Shown here one piece after another: positions 8,620 to 15,886 of a DNA stretch of 35,876 nt. Made by a program: the position numbers and the translations under genes. The notes under the pieces are model-generated. The model saw only the letters and a list, made by a program, of their open reading frames with translations. It searched no databases and was not told the DNA's origin. Where the stretch lies: NCBI RefSeq assembly GCF_018332515.1, contig NZ_BOQD01000005.1:1-35876 (forward strand), written 5' to 3'. The DNA is from Bacillus hominis (GTDB taxonomy: Bacteria; Bacillota; Bacilli; Bacillales; Bacillaceae_G). Position 1 is the stretch's first letter. Each line of letters starts with the position of its first letter.

Positions 8620-8645
8620 CCAAAGGTCCCTCCCTTAAGAAAACA

Positions 8646-9650
8646 TTAAGCTAACAAAAACCCCCGATTTAACACATCTCTCGGATCTACTACAAACTGA
8701 TGAAATCCTGTAATAAAGGCCTGCCCCGTTACTTTCGGAATGACTGCTTCATATTTATCTACCCCTGTTACGGATAATACTTCTCCCTCAAATTGTCCGT
8801 CAGTGATGCATTCGTGGATGAAAATTTCTCCTTTTTGCAGGGCGTCTTTTTCAAAAAGGGTTGCGATTCTTGCAGAAGTTCCTGTGCCGCAAGGAGAACG
8901 GTCTACTTGCCCATCAGCGAAGATCGTTACATTTCGTAACGTAGCGTCTTTTTCTTTCGGTTCGTCTGAGAAAATAACGCCGTATATTCCTTTTAAATCT
9001 TCTTCAAGTGGATGCTTTACTTCCATCTGATTTTCAATATAATGCTTAATTTTACCGCCCCACGTTTGAATTGCAGGTAAGTCTTTAAAATCGACCTTCA
9101 AACCAAATTCTTTACTATCTACTACTGCGTAAAATGCTCCGCCAAATGCGATATCTACTTGAAATTCATAGTCATCTATTTTAATAGGAACATCTTTTTT
9201 GTATACAAATGAAGGAACATTTTCAAATGATACAGACTCTACTTCACTCCCGTTAAATTTTGCATACGCAATAACTTCCCCAGCAGGACTATCGATAATG
9301 AATTTTTGTTTTTCACCTGTCACTTCAAACATACCAGTTTCAATTCCCACTGTAATAACAGCGATAATGCCGTGACCACACATCGTACTCCAGCCTTCAT
9401 TGTGCAAAAATAGTACGCCAAAATCAGCGTGAGCACTTGCGGGCGGTGTAATGATACAACCGTACATTCCGTGATGTCCTCTCGGTTCATACATAAGAAC
9501 CTCACGAAGATGATCCAAATGTTCCATGCAGTATGAACGTCTTTCTAACTGCGTTTCTCCCTTTATCTCTGGCACTCCGCCCGTAATAATTCGAAGCGGT
9601 TCCCCAGCTACGTGAGCATCAATTGTTGTGTATATTTTACTAACCTTCAT
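8646..9650 (-). CDS. Proline racemase family: probable 4-hydroxyproline 2-epimerase
   Basis: With the chosen start the protein has 334 residues, typical of the family. Both catalytic cysteines are present: C91 in MCGHGI and C254 in [10 protein letters not shown], with D250 beside it. A two-cysteine site means racemase or epimerase; the related trans-3-hydroxyproline dehydratases carry threonine at the second position. The operon with an ornithine cyclodeaminase-family reductase fits hydroxyproline rather than free proline metabolism. I chose the ATG at 9650, 8 nt after GGGGAG. The frame stays open back to 9710, but the sigma-54 promoter lies inside that extension, which therefore cannot be in the mRNA. 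Substrate choice between 4- and 3-hydroxyproline is not decided here. Confidence 0.88.
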   Translation of the reverse strand: MKVSKIYTTIDAHVAGEPLRIITGGVPEIKGETQLERRSYCMEHLDHLREVLMYEPRGHHGMYGCIITPPASAHADFGVLFLHNEGWSTMCGHGIIAVITVGIETGMFEVTGEKQKFIIDSPAGEVIAYAKFNGSEVESVSFENVPSFVYKKDVPIKIDDYEFQVDIAFGGAFYAVVDSKEFGLKVDFKDLPAIQTWGGKIKHYIENQMEVKHPLEEDLKGIYGVIFSDEPKEKDATLRNVTIFADGQVDRSPCGTGTSARIATLFEKDALQKGEIFIHECITDGQFEGEVLSVTGVDKYEAVIPKVTGQAFITGFHQFVVDPRDVLNRGFLLA

Positions 9651-9686
9651 TTCTATCTCTCCCCTATATGTTGATACTATTTTTAT

Positions 9687-9702
9687 TGCAAATACCATGC
9701 CA
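9687..9702 (-). promoter_or_regulatory. Sigma-54 (-24/-12) promoter of the hydroxyproline operon
   Basis: The minus strand reads TGGCATGGTATTTGCA. It has the invariant GG and GC with exactly the consensus spacing and one change from TGGCAC-N5-TTGCA. The predicted start is about 25 nt before the epimerase ATG. A sigma-54 activator gene is divergent, starting 110 bp away. Confidence 0.88.
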
Positions 9703-9728
9703 ATGTACAAAGCGTTAATTTGTTTACA

Positions 9729-9741
9729 TTTTTCTGAAAAA
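9729..9741. promoter_or_regulatory. Candidate activator-binding dyad
   Basis: TTTTTCTGAAAAA is a perfect 13-bp dyad about 30 bp upstream of the -24 box, between the activator gene and its presumed target operon. A second, weaker TTTG/CAAA dyad lies near 9752-9763. Both are AT-rich, so chance is a real alternative. Confidence 0.3.
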
Positions 9742-9811
9742 GATGTATCCTTTTGGCAACAAATCTGTATACTACTGTCTACTTTTTTATAAAATCTCTG
9801 GAGGCTATGTT

Positions 9812-11191
9812 ATGAAACAATTCGATACCTTTGCAGTTCCAACATTGCATACACTCCTCTCTTACGTGGAAGAGGCGATTTCTATCGTAAATACGAAGGG
9901 CGTTATGTTGTACTGGAATGAGGCAGCAGAAAAAATGTATGACATTAAGAAGGAAGATATTATCGGAAGGAATGTGCAAGAATTCTTTTCCAAAGAAGAT
10001 ATTATGAATTTAAAAGTTCTTGAGAGCGGGCAACCAGTTCGGGATATTTATCATCTTCCGCGACCAGATAAACACGTATTAATTAGTACGACTCCTATTT
10101 ATAACGACGACAACGAATTAGTTGGTTCTATGTCTGTAGAAAGAGATATTACTGCGACGATTAAGTTAAATGAAAAATTATCCTCTACTTCTGAAGAATT
10201 ACAGCAATTAAAGCAAATGATTCAGCATCAGCAAGATGACCCCTTCAGCACGATTAAAGGAAATAACGCAACACTTCAGCACATTATCCACAACATGAAA
10301 AAGGTAGCAAAAACTGATGCGACGATTTTAATTACAGGAGAAAGCGGCGTTGGGAAAGAGCTATTTGCCCAGGCCATTCACGAAGCAAGCCTTAGAAACA
10401 AGCAACCCTTTATCCCGATTAATTGCGGCGCTATTCCTACCGCTCTCTTTGAAAGTGAGTTATTCGGTTATGAATCTGGGGCATATACTGGAGCCGCTAA
10501 AGGCGGAAAAGCAGGAAAGTTAGAATTAGCAAGTGGCGGTACTTTATTTTTGGATGAAGTGGGAGAACTCCCCATTGATATGCAAGTGAAACTACTTCGC
10601 GCTTTACAAGAAAAAGAGATTTACCGAATTGGCGGACAAACGCCGAAAAAAATAAACGTAAGAATTATTGCCGCGACGAATCGTATTTTAGAAGATATGG
10701 TGCTCAGCGGAACTTTTCGATCTGATTTGTTTTATAGATTAAATGTTTTCACAGCGCACATCCCGCCGCTAAGAGAGCGCACAGACGATATTTCCTTTTT
10801 AACTCATCATTTCTTAAAAGAATTTTCGTTTAAATATAACAAGCCCGCTCCATTCGTTCATCAAGAAGCAATGAATCGATTGCATACATATTTTTGGCCG
10901 GGTAATATTCGTGAACTACGCAATATAATAGAAAGATTAATTGTCCTTCATGACAGGAAAGAAATACGCGAAGCAAATATTTTGCAGCTATTGCCTTCGC
11001 AGAAATCTGTCCATCATACAGAGCGCTCACTCACTGATGAGAAAAAGAACTTAGAGAAAACTAGAATTATACAAGCTCTCGAAGACACATACGGAAACAA
11101 AAGCATCGCTGCGAAAAAATTAGGCATGTCCCGCGCTAATTTATATAAAAAGTTGAAGAAGTATGGGATTACTTATGAAGTAGAACATTAA
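9812..11191 (+). CDS. Sigma-54-dependent transcriptional activator (PAS-AAA+-Fis)
   Basis: The 459-residue protein has a PAS sensor domain (about 14-115), a short coiled linker (about 118-145), a sigma-54 AAA+ domain and a Fis-type helix-turn-helix at the end (NKSIAAKKLGMSRANLYKKL). Walker A is GESGVGKE (176-183) and Walker B LFLDE (245-249). The sigma-54 contact loop reads GAYTGA (223-228), where most activators have GAFTGA. It should hydrolyse ATP to open the sigma-54 promoter upstream of the divergent epimerase operon; the PAS domain could bind the inducer. The ATG at 9812 is used because GGAGG is 7 nt upstream; the frame is open further back to 9743 without support. A bcr-like hairpin at its stop codon probably terminates it. 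Confidence 0.92.
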   Translation: MKQFDTFAVPTLHTLLSYVEEAISIVNTKGVMLYWNEAAEKMYDIKKEDIIGRNVQEFFSKEDIMNLKVLESGQPVRDIYHLPRPDKHVLISTTPIYNDDNELVGSMSVERDITATIKLNEKLSSTSEELQQLKQMIQHQQDDPFSTIKGNNATLQHIIHNMKKVAKTDATILITGESGVGKELFAQAIHEASLRNKQPFIPINCGAIPTALFESELFGYESGAYTGAAKGGKAGKLELASGGTLFLDEVGELPIDMQVKLLRALQEKEIYRIGGQTPKKINVRIIAATNRILEDMVLSGTFRSDLFYRLNVFTAHIPPLRERTDDISFLTHHFLKEFSFKYNKPAPFVHQEAMNRLHTYFWPGNIRELRNIIERLIVLHDRKEIREANILQLLPSQKSVHHTERSLTDEKKNLEKTRIIQALEDTYGNKSIAAKKLGMSRANLYKKLKKYGITYEVEH

Positions 11192-11226
11192 TCAGTGGGT
11201 TTTTGTCATCCCCACTGATTATTAGC
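11189..11226. repeat. bcr-like repeat fragment, hairpin at the 3' end of the activator gene
   Basis: The sequence from AATCAGTGGG to CCCCACTGATTATTAG matches the hairpin segment of the full element at 31449-31602 (opposite orientation). It starts at the activator's stop codon and can form a stem of about 9 bp, so it may serve as its terminator. Confidence 0.5.
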
Positions 11227-11266
11227 CTACAACCAGTCCACCCGAGGACACTCTGGCATCCAAAAC

Positions 11267-11295
11267 TAAAAAAATCCCCCAAAAACCTCGGGGGA
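11267..11295 (-). terminator. Terminator of lhgO
   Basis: On the minus strand TCCCCC and GGGGGA pair around GAGGTTTTT and are followed by TTTTTTTAG, 5 nt after the lhgO stop codon. Confidence 0.8.
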
Positions 11296-11299
11296 CCCA

Positions 11300-12502
11300 T
11301 CAAACCCTAACCGCCACCACATCCGGCACTTGCTTCGCAATCTCCTCACCAATTTTTATACTAGCTGTTGCGGCTGGAGATGGTGCGTTGCAAATATGCA
11401 GAGAATTGATACCAGGGATAATACAGAAATCATCAACCATATTTCCGTTCGATAAAATGGCTTGTGCTCTTACACCTGCATGCGTTGGGACGATATCTTT
11501 CTCTGTCAGTTCTGGTATTAAGCGCTGCAAGCTTTTTAAAAATGATTGTTTACTAAATGAGCGCACCATTTCTTTTATGCCTTCTTTCATATTTGGCATC
11601 GCCATTTTCCAAAAGCCTGTGTATGTCATTGTTTCCATGAAATCTTTCATATTAAAGTCTGTTTTCGTATAACCTTCGCGTTTGAAGCTTAATACTGCGT
11701 TCGGTCCTGCATGTACGTCTCCGTTTATCATTCTTGTAAAATGAACACCTAAAAATGGGAATTCTGGATTTGGGACTGGATAGATTAAATGTTTTACGAG
11801 ATGGCGTTTTTCCGGGACGAGTTCATAATATTCACCGCGGAACGGAACAATTTTCATATCCGTTAATATTCCTGTCTTTTTCGCAATGCGATCGCTGTGT
11901 AAGCCGGCGCAGTTAATGAGAAATTTCGTTTTAAATACTCCTTGATTTGTCTCAATTGTTACGGCGTCTTTTTTCTCAGTAATACGCTCCGCTGCTGTTC
12001 CTAAATGTACTTCTCCGCCGCTTTCTTGGATCAAACGGGCAAACGCATAACTTACTCCTTTATAATCAGCAATTCCGCAAGAAGGAACACGGATTGCGCC
12101 AAGTCCTTTTACATGAGGTTCAATTTCAGCTAATTCTTCCTTATCTATTTTTAAAATATGTAAATCGTTTTGTAAGCCTCTTTCATATAAGTTATGTAAA
12201 AGAGGAAGTTCTTCTTTTTCTGTAGCGACAATTACTTTTCCGCACATGTCATAAGCGATGTCATTTTCTTTACAAAATTGAACCATAGCTGCGTTTCCTT
12301 CTTTGGCAAACTTTGCTTTATAACTTCCTGGTTTATAATAAATTCCAGAGTGAATTACTCCGCTATTATGTCCAGTTTGATGATGTGCAAGTTCCTTTTC
12401 TTTTTCAATGATCGCGATTTTCGCACGAGGGAATTTTTTCGTTAAAGCCATTCCAGTTGAAAGACCAACAATTCCTCCGCCAATAATTATAAAGTCATAC
12501 AT
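11300..12502 (-). CDS. lhgO: L-2-hydroxyglutarate oxidase/dehydrogenase
   Basis: The 400-residue flavoprotein of the DAO family begins with the FAD-binding YDFIIIGGGIVGLSTGMAL and has further family blocks (GHNSGVIHSGIYY, FLINCAGLHSDRIA, PFRGEYYEL, FLGVHFTR, VHAGPNAV, GVRAQ). These fit LhgO/YgaF, which oxidises L-2-hydroxyglutarate to 2-oxoglutarate and passes electrons to the membrane quinone pool. The gene directly upstream encodes CsiD/GlaH, which makes L-2-hydroxyglutarate, so the two catalyse consecutive steps. AAGGGGGAAG precedes the ATG. A 58-nt gap to glaH holds a hairpin that could set the ratio of the two products. Confidence 0.92.
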   Translation of the reverse strand: MYDFIIIGGGIVGLSTGMALTKKFPRAKIAIIEKEKELAHHQTGHNSGVIHSGIYYKPGSYKAKFAKEGNAAMVQFCKENDIAYDMCGKVIVATEKEELPLLHNLYERGLQNDLHILKIDKEELAEIEPHVKGLGAIRVPSCGIADYKGVSYAFARLIQESGGEVHLGTAAERITEKKDAVTIETNQGVFKTKFLINCAGLHSDRIAKKTGILTDMKIVPFRGEYYELVPEKRHLVKHLIYPVPNPEFPFLGVHFTRMINGDVHAGPNAVLSFKREGYTKTDFNMKDFMETMTYTGFWKMAMPNMKEGIKEMVRSFSKQSFLKSLQRLIPELTEKDIVPTHAGVRAQAILSNGNMVDDFCIIPGINSLHICNAPSPAATASIKIGEEIAKQVPDVVAVRV

Positions 12503-12528
12503 CCTACTTCCCCCTTAATATGATGAAA

Positions 12529-12552
12529 GGCAGGCCTTTTTTAAGACCCGCC
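12529..12552 (-). promoter_or_regulatory. Intergenic mRNA hairpin between glaH and lhgO
   Basis: On the minus strand GGCGGGTCTT and AAGGCCTGCC pair over 10 bp (two G-U wobbles) with an AAAA loop. Only TTTCATC follows, too weak for a standard terminator. It may cause partial termination or protect the 3' end of glaH mRNA. Confidence 0.55.
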
Positions 12553-12560
12553 GTACAAAC

Positions 12561-13499
12561 TTATTTAGAAAAACAACCACGCTGACGCATTAGTTCTCTA
12601 TATAAATCTTTATTTTTCTCAAACGCAGCTCTTCCATGCATCCAAAATAAGTTGTTTAAAAGAACTAAGTCACCAATTGGTAATTTTAATGCATGTGTTG
12701 CTGGTGAGTTTTCAACAGAATATGATAAGTCTTTCAGATAGTTTGCTTGTTCAATATTATCTGGATAAGCGAACTGATCAATAAAGCAAATACATGGTGC
12801 GTTATTCACATCAAAAAATGTTTCACGATAGACGATTTCTTGCGCATTTTTACTTGGTGGTGCTTTATACGTAACTTTAACAGATGCGAGTGAATGGTTT
12901 CTAAATTTTTGAAGATCTTCCCAATCGTCTAAATGTAGTAAACGGGATTCCCCTCCTACTGCATTTTGTTCTTCAATTTTCATCATAAGAAGCCAATCTG
13001 TCGGTTCATCAACGAATGTACCGTCTGTATGAAGTGTAAACAATCGGTACGCTTGGCGAAGGTAAGAATCACTACTATCTGTATCTTTCACATTAAATCT
13101 AGCATAATACGTTCCTGTCATTGCATCAAAGTTTGGCGCCCCGATTAAATGTGTTAATGCTGTTGCAAATTTCACGTAGTCTGCTGGATCTGCCGTTTCA
13201 CCTTGCACCCCAATTGTAAATCCACCCGTTTCACGGTCATGAACAATGCCGCGAATGTTATCCATAAATGATTGCCCAAAAATCTTCCTCATGCTATCCG
13301 CAAGATTAAACCGAGAATACGGAATGTATTGTAATGACTGCTCTGAATGCTCTTGTACCTCTTCAAAAAACTGCTTAAGCAATTGCTGATTTAAAACAAT
13401 ATGATATAAACGCTTATGCTCTGGATGAGGAACAATTTCATACCCCTCATATTTCTTTGCAAATTTCATCTTCGTACTTTGTTCTGTAATAATCGACAT
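12561..13499 (-). CDS. glaH: Glutarate 2-hydroxylase, Fe(II)/2-oxoglutarate dioxygenase (CsiD/GlaH)
   Basis: At 312 residues it is close to E. coli CsiD. The iron-binding facial triad is visible: H157 and D159 in TLHTDGTF and the distal H288 in NNLFWMHGRAAF, with the RELMRQRG tail supplying a likely 2-oxoglutarate-binding arginine. CsiD enzymes hydroxylate glutarate to L-2-hydroxyglutarate, consuming O2 and 2-oxoglutarate and releasing succinate and CO2. The next gene, lhgO, uses the product. AGGGAGG lies 7 nt before the ATG. A strong promoter about 290 nt upstream and a terminator-like hairpin in the leader suggest that the pair is transcribed apart from the gab genes. Confidence 0.93.
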   Translation of the reverse strand: MSIITEQSTKMKFAKKYEGYEIVPHPEHKRLYHIVLNQQLLKQFFEEVQEHSEQSLQYIPYSRFNLADSMRKIFGQSFMDNIRGIVHDRETGGFTIGVQGETADPADYVKFATALTHLIGAPNFDAMTGTYYARFNVKDTDSSDSYLRQAYRLFTLHTDGTFVDEPTDWLLMMKIEEQNAVGGESRLLHLDDWEDLQKFRNHSLASVKVTYKAPPSKNAQEIVYRETFFDVNNAPCICFIDQFAYPDNIEQANYLKDLSYSVENSPATHALKLPIGDLVLLNNLFWMHGRAAFEKNKDLYRELMRQRGCFSK

Positions 13500-13602
13500 T
13501 TCAATTCCTCCCTAATTTAAATATGAAGAACTTATGGACGCTTTTTACAGACAGTTATCCTTATCTTCTTATGCCGAGATTCGGTCTTACTGCCCTAACA
13601 TC

Positions 13603-13658
13603 GAAAAAGCCAGTCATACGCATCCACGACATAAAATCGTAGAAACGTACAACTGGCT
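13603..13658 (-). terminator. Terminator-like hairpin in the glaH leader (possible attenuator)
   Basis: On the minus strand AGCCAGTTGTACG and CGTATGACTGGCT pair with two mismatches around a loop of about 30 nt and are followed by TTTTTC. It lies downstream of the cysteine-rich peptide gene and of the promoter at 13791-13819 but about 100 nt before the glaH ATG. It could end upstream transcripts or attenuate glaH. Part of 13570-13600 (GTCTTACTGCCC) resembles the end of the bcr-like repeat. Confidence 0.6.
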
Positions 13659-13790
13659 CATAATTACGAATGTTCTTTAATCTCTTAAAGTACAATAATA
13701 ATAGACAGTTTGTATGAAAATATTTGTAAAACAGGAAAGCAAGATCGGATATAGAGAAGGCTAATTTCTCATATGGATCTTATTAATTAA

Positions 13791-13819
13791 ATAATAATTC
13801 AAAATATTCTAACTGTCAA
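13791..13819 (-). promoter_or_regulatory. Strong SigA-type promoter upstream of glaH-lhgO
   Basis: On the minus strand a consensus -35 TTGACA (13814-13819) and a -10 TATTAT (13791-13796) are separated by 17 bp. It lies right after the stop of the 38-codon peptide gene. Transcripts from about 13784 would carry a leader of roughly 285 nt before glaH. Confidence 0.65.
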
Positions 13820-13820
13820 T

Positions 13821-13937
13821 TCATTTTTTATTATTTTCTCTACATACTTTACACATTTTACAAACTCCCTTACTTTCCGCACACCCTCTTTTTTTCGTCT
13901 CTTGTTTTACAACTTGAACTTCACTTAACTTTTTCAT
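13821..13937 (-). CDS. 38-residue cysteine-rich peptide, family unknown
   Basis: A short open frame starts with ATG (13935-13937), preceded by AAGGAGG about 8 nt upstream, and ends with TGA. The peptide is lysine-rich and has four cysteines spaced C-x6-C-x2-C-x2-C in its second half (CAESKGVCKMCKVC). The first half, MKKLSEVQVVKQETKKRG, is charged. There is no signal peptide or membrane segment. The pattern could bind a metal or an iron-sulfur cluster, which is a guess. It lies between the terminator of DUF3870 and the glaH promoter. No promoter of its own is clear, so readthrough from the gab operon may express it. The excellent ribosome binding site is the main evidence. Confidence 0.6.
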   Translation of the reverse strand: MKKLSEVQVVKQETKKRGCAESKGVCKMCKVCRENNKK

Positions 13938-13962
13938 ATTTTTTCCTCCTTATTATATGCAA

Positions 13963-14007
13963 CAAAAAAAGGCCAGTTATATCCCTTTAAAGGAAATACA
14001 ACTGGCT
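13963..14007 (-). terminator. Terminator of the gab operon, after DUF3870
   Basis: On the minus strand AGCCAGTTGTATTTCC and GGGATATAACTGGC form a long imperfect stem closed by TTTAAA and followed by TTTTTTTG. Its outer stem, AGCCAGTTGTA, is nearly the same as that of the hairpin at 13603-13658. Confidence 0.85.
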
Positions 14008-14036
14008 CTCGTTTATGGTTGTAAACTAGACAGTTT

Positions 14037-14390
14037 TTATGGTGTTGTTTCCTCATACTCTCCCTGAGGCTGTTCATCATTTAAATAACTTACATATTGG
14101 CGATGTAAATCTTTTACCGCACTGACGATAGCATTTTGCGCTTTTCCTTGATAATGGTCCATAATATCTTGAACGATTTCTTCAATACCATCTTGCAAAC
14201 TATGTCCTCTCAAAATTTGAGCGACGAAGTCTCTACCGTGCTCTGTCGCAAGCGTACATGACGCTTCAATAATGACGTGATATTTATGATCTGCCTCAAT
14301 TGTAATTGTTAATGTTTCGTACATACTGCGAACAGCCATCCCTTTCGGAAGTCTCGAATGTCCTGCCATAAAAAATGTCCCTTTACGCAT
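14037..14390 (-). CDS. DUF3870 domain protein
   Basis: The 117-residue product matches DUF3870 as I remember the family, with FFMAGHSRLPKGMA at the start, TLTITIEADHKYHVIIEASCTLATEHG in the middle and a helical end. It appears cytoplasmic. GGAGG lies 7 nt before the ATG at 14390; a second in-frame ATG (14369) begins the conserved part. It follows the aldehyde dehydrogenase gene by 32 nt, so it belongs to the gabP-gabT-aldehyde dehydrogenase operon. The conserved cysteine in EASCTLATE is the only obvious reactive residue. The function is unknown; a helper or sensor in amino-acid breakdown would fit the context. Confidence 0.85.
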   Translation of the reverse strand: MRKGTFFMAGHSRLPKGMAVRSMYETLTITIEADHKYHVIIEASCTLATEHGRDFVAQILRGHSLQDGIEEIVQDIMDHYQGKAQNAIVSAVKDLHRQYVSYLNDEQPQGEYEETTP

Positions 14391-14422
14391 ATTTCATCCT
14401 CCGTTACTATGTTTTTGACTAC

Positions 14423-15865
14423 TTATACTTGATCTACGTATACTGTCTTTATTCTCGTGTAAAATTCTTTCGCCGCTTTTCCTTGTTCACGCGGTCCAGC
14501 ACTAGAATTTTTCATTCCGCCAAACGGAACTTGCGGTTCTGCTCCTGCAGTTTCTGAATTTACATGAACCATTCCAACTTCCATATCATCAATAAATCGT
14601 TGCGACAAACTTAAATTATTCGTACAAATCGATGCGCTTAGTCCATATTCTGTATCGTTCGCTAAAGAAACTGCTTCCTCATAACTATTCACTTTAAATA
14701 AACATATAACTGGGCCGAAAATTTCTTCTTTTGCAATGCGTGCATCTTTGTCTACATTTTCAAAAATAGTCGGTAAAACATAACACCCTCGCTGCAGTTC
14801 AGCTTCGTCCGGCACGCTGCCTCCATACAGTAAAGAAGCCTCTCCTTTTCCTACTTCAATCATCGATAAAATAGATTGCTGCTGCCCCTTAGAAACACAT
14901 GGACCCATAAATGTATTACTATATAGCGGATTCCCAACTGTAAGAGCTTCAGTGCGCTGCAACAGTCGTCCCTTGAATGCTTCATAAATGCCTTCTTCAA
15001 CTATTACTCTACTTGTTGCGGTACACTTTTGCCCCGTTGACATAAACGCACCTTTTATCGTAATATTTACCGCTTTTTCAATATCGGCATCCTTTAATAC
15101 AACTAACGGATTTTTCCCGCCCATTTCTAATTGGACTTTTTTCCCAGTTTCAACGGCTGCTTTTTGAATGATATTTCCAACGTGATTAGAACCAGTAAAG
15201 GATACCGCTTTTATATCCGGATTTCCCGTTAATTCTGCCCCAACTTCAGAGCCTTTTCCGAATACACAATTTATAACGCCGGCTGGAATGCCTGCCTCAT
15301 GAAAAGCATTTACAAGATGGTACACCGATTTTGGCGTAACTTCAGCCGGCTTAATTACAATCGTATTTCCGTAAATAAGTGCCGGCGCCATTTTCCACAC
15401 TGGAATCGCAATTGGAAAGTTCCACGGCGTAATTAATCCGACCGGCCCGACTGCCACACGTTTACTGTAAAGCATTGTACTTTCATTAGCAGACGGTATG
15501 ATTTCTCCGCTCGGCTGATTCGCTTCCCCGGCATAATATTCAAGAATGCTAATCGCCCGCTTCGTCTCGCCTATCCCTTCCGCAATCGTCTTTCCTTCTT
15601 CATTTGTTACATCCCGGCCAACTTCATTTACCTTTTCTTTTAAAATAGCTGCCGCTTTCCATAAATAGCTCGCTCTTTCTTGAAACGATAATTTTTGCCA
15701 TTTATGAAAAGCTTCTTTCGCTGATGCGATTGCTACTCGTGTATCCTCTACTGAACTAAACGGAAATTCACCTAGCACTTCCCCGTTATGCGGATTATAA
15801 TTTTTAACGTATGCATTCGTGGAAGGTTCTCTCCACTCACCGTTTATATAATTGAAAAACCTCAT
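14423..15865 (-). CDS. gabD: Aldehyde dehydrogenase, probable glutarate/succinate-semialdehyde dehydrogenase
   Basis: The 480-residue NAD(P)-dependent aldehyde dehydrogenase has [14 protein letters not shown], the FTGSNHVG nucleotide-binding turn, the general base in QLEMGGKNP and the nucleophile cysteine in GQKCTATSR. It is next to a GABA-type aminotransferase and close to glaH-lhgO. The likely job is therefore oxidation of glutarate semialdehyde (from 5-aminovalerate) to glutarate, or of succinate semialdehyde to succinate. The C-terminal [16 protein letters not shown] also recalls 2-oxoglutarate-semialdehyde dehydrogenases such as YcbD, which would suit the hydroxyproline operon nearby. 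The gabD symbol is therefore tentative. GGTGGGGG lies 7 nt before the ATG. Confidence 0.85.
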   Translation of the reverse strand: MRFFNYINGEWREPSTNAYVKNYNPHNGEVLGEFPFSSVEDTRVAIASAKEAFHKWQKLSFQERASYLWKAAAILKEKVNEVGRDVTNEEGKTIAEGIGETKRAISILEYYAGEANQPSGEIIPSANESTMLYSKRVAVGPVGLITPWNFPIAIPVWKMAPALIYGNTIVIKPAEVTPKSVYHLVNAFHEAGIPAGVINCVFGKGSEVGAELTGNPDIKAVSFTGSNHVGNIIQKAAVETGKKVQLEMGGKNPLVVLKDADIEKAVNITIKGAFMSTGQKCTATSRVIVEEGIYEAFKGRLLQRTEALTVGNPLYSNTFMGPCVSKGQQQSILSMIEVGKGEASLLYGGSVPDEAELQRGCYVLPTIFENVDKDARIAKEEIFGPVICLFKVNSYEEAVSLANDTEYGLSASICTNNLSLSQRFIDDMEVGMVHVNSETAGAEPQVPFGGMKNSSAGPREQGKAAKEFYTRIKTVYVDQV

Positions 15866-15886
15866 TCCCCTGCCCCCACCATTTTT

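Noticed and set aside
8384-8638. Plus-strand frame over the symporter gene
   Set aside because: It is an antisense shadow of a clear membrane protein gene with no ribosome binding site.
9651-9710. N-terminal extension of the epimerase to 9710
   Set aside because: The sigma-54 promoter (9687-9702) lies inside it and the well-placed GGGGAG supports the ATG at 9650.
13500-13600. Sigma-54 promoter for glaH
   Set aside because: A GGCA occurs but no GC at the -12 position with correct spacing; the SigA-like promoter at 13791-13819 is better.
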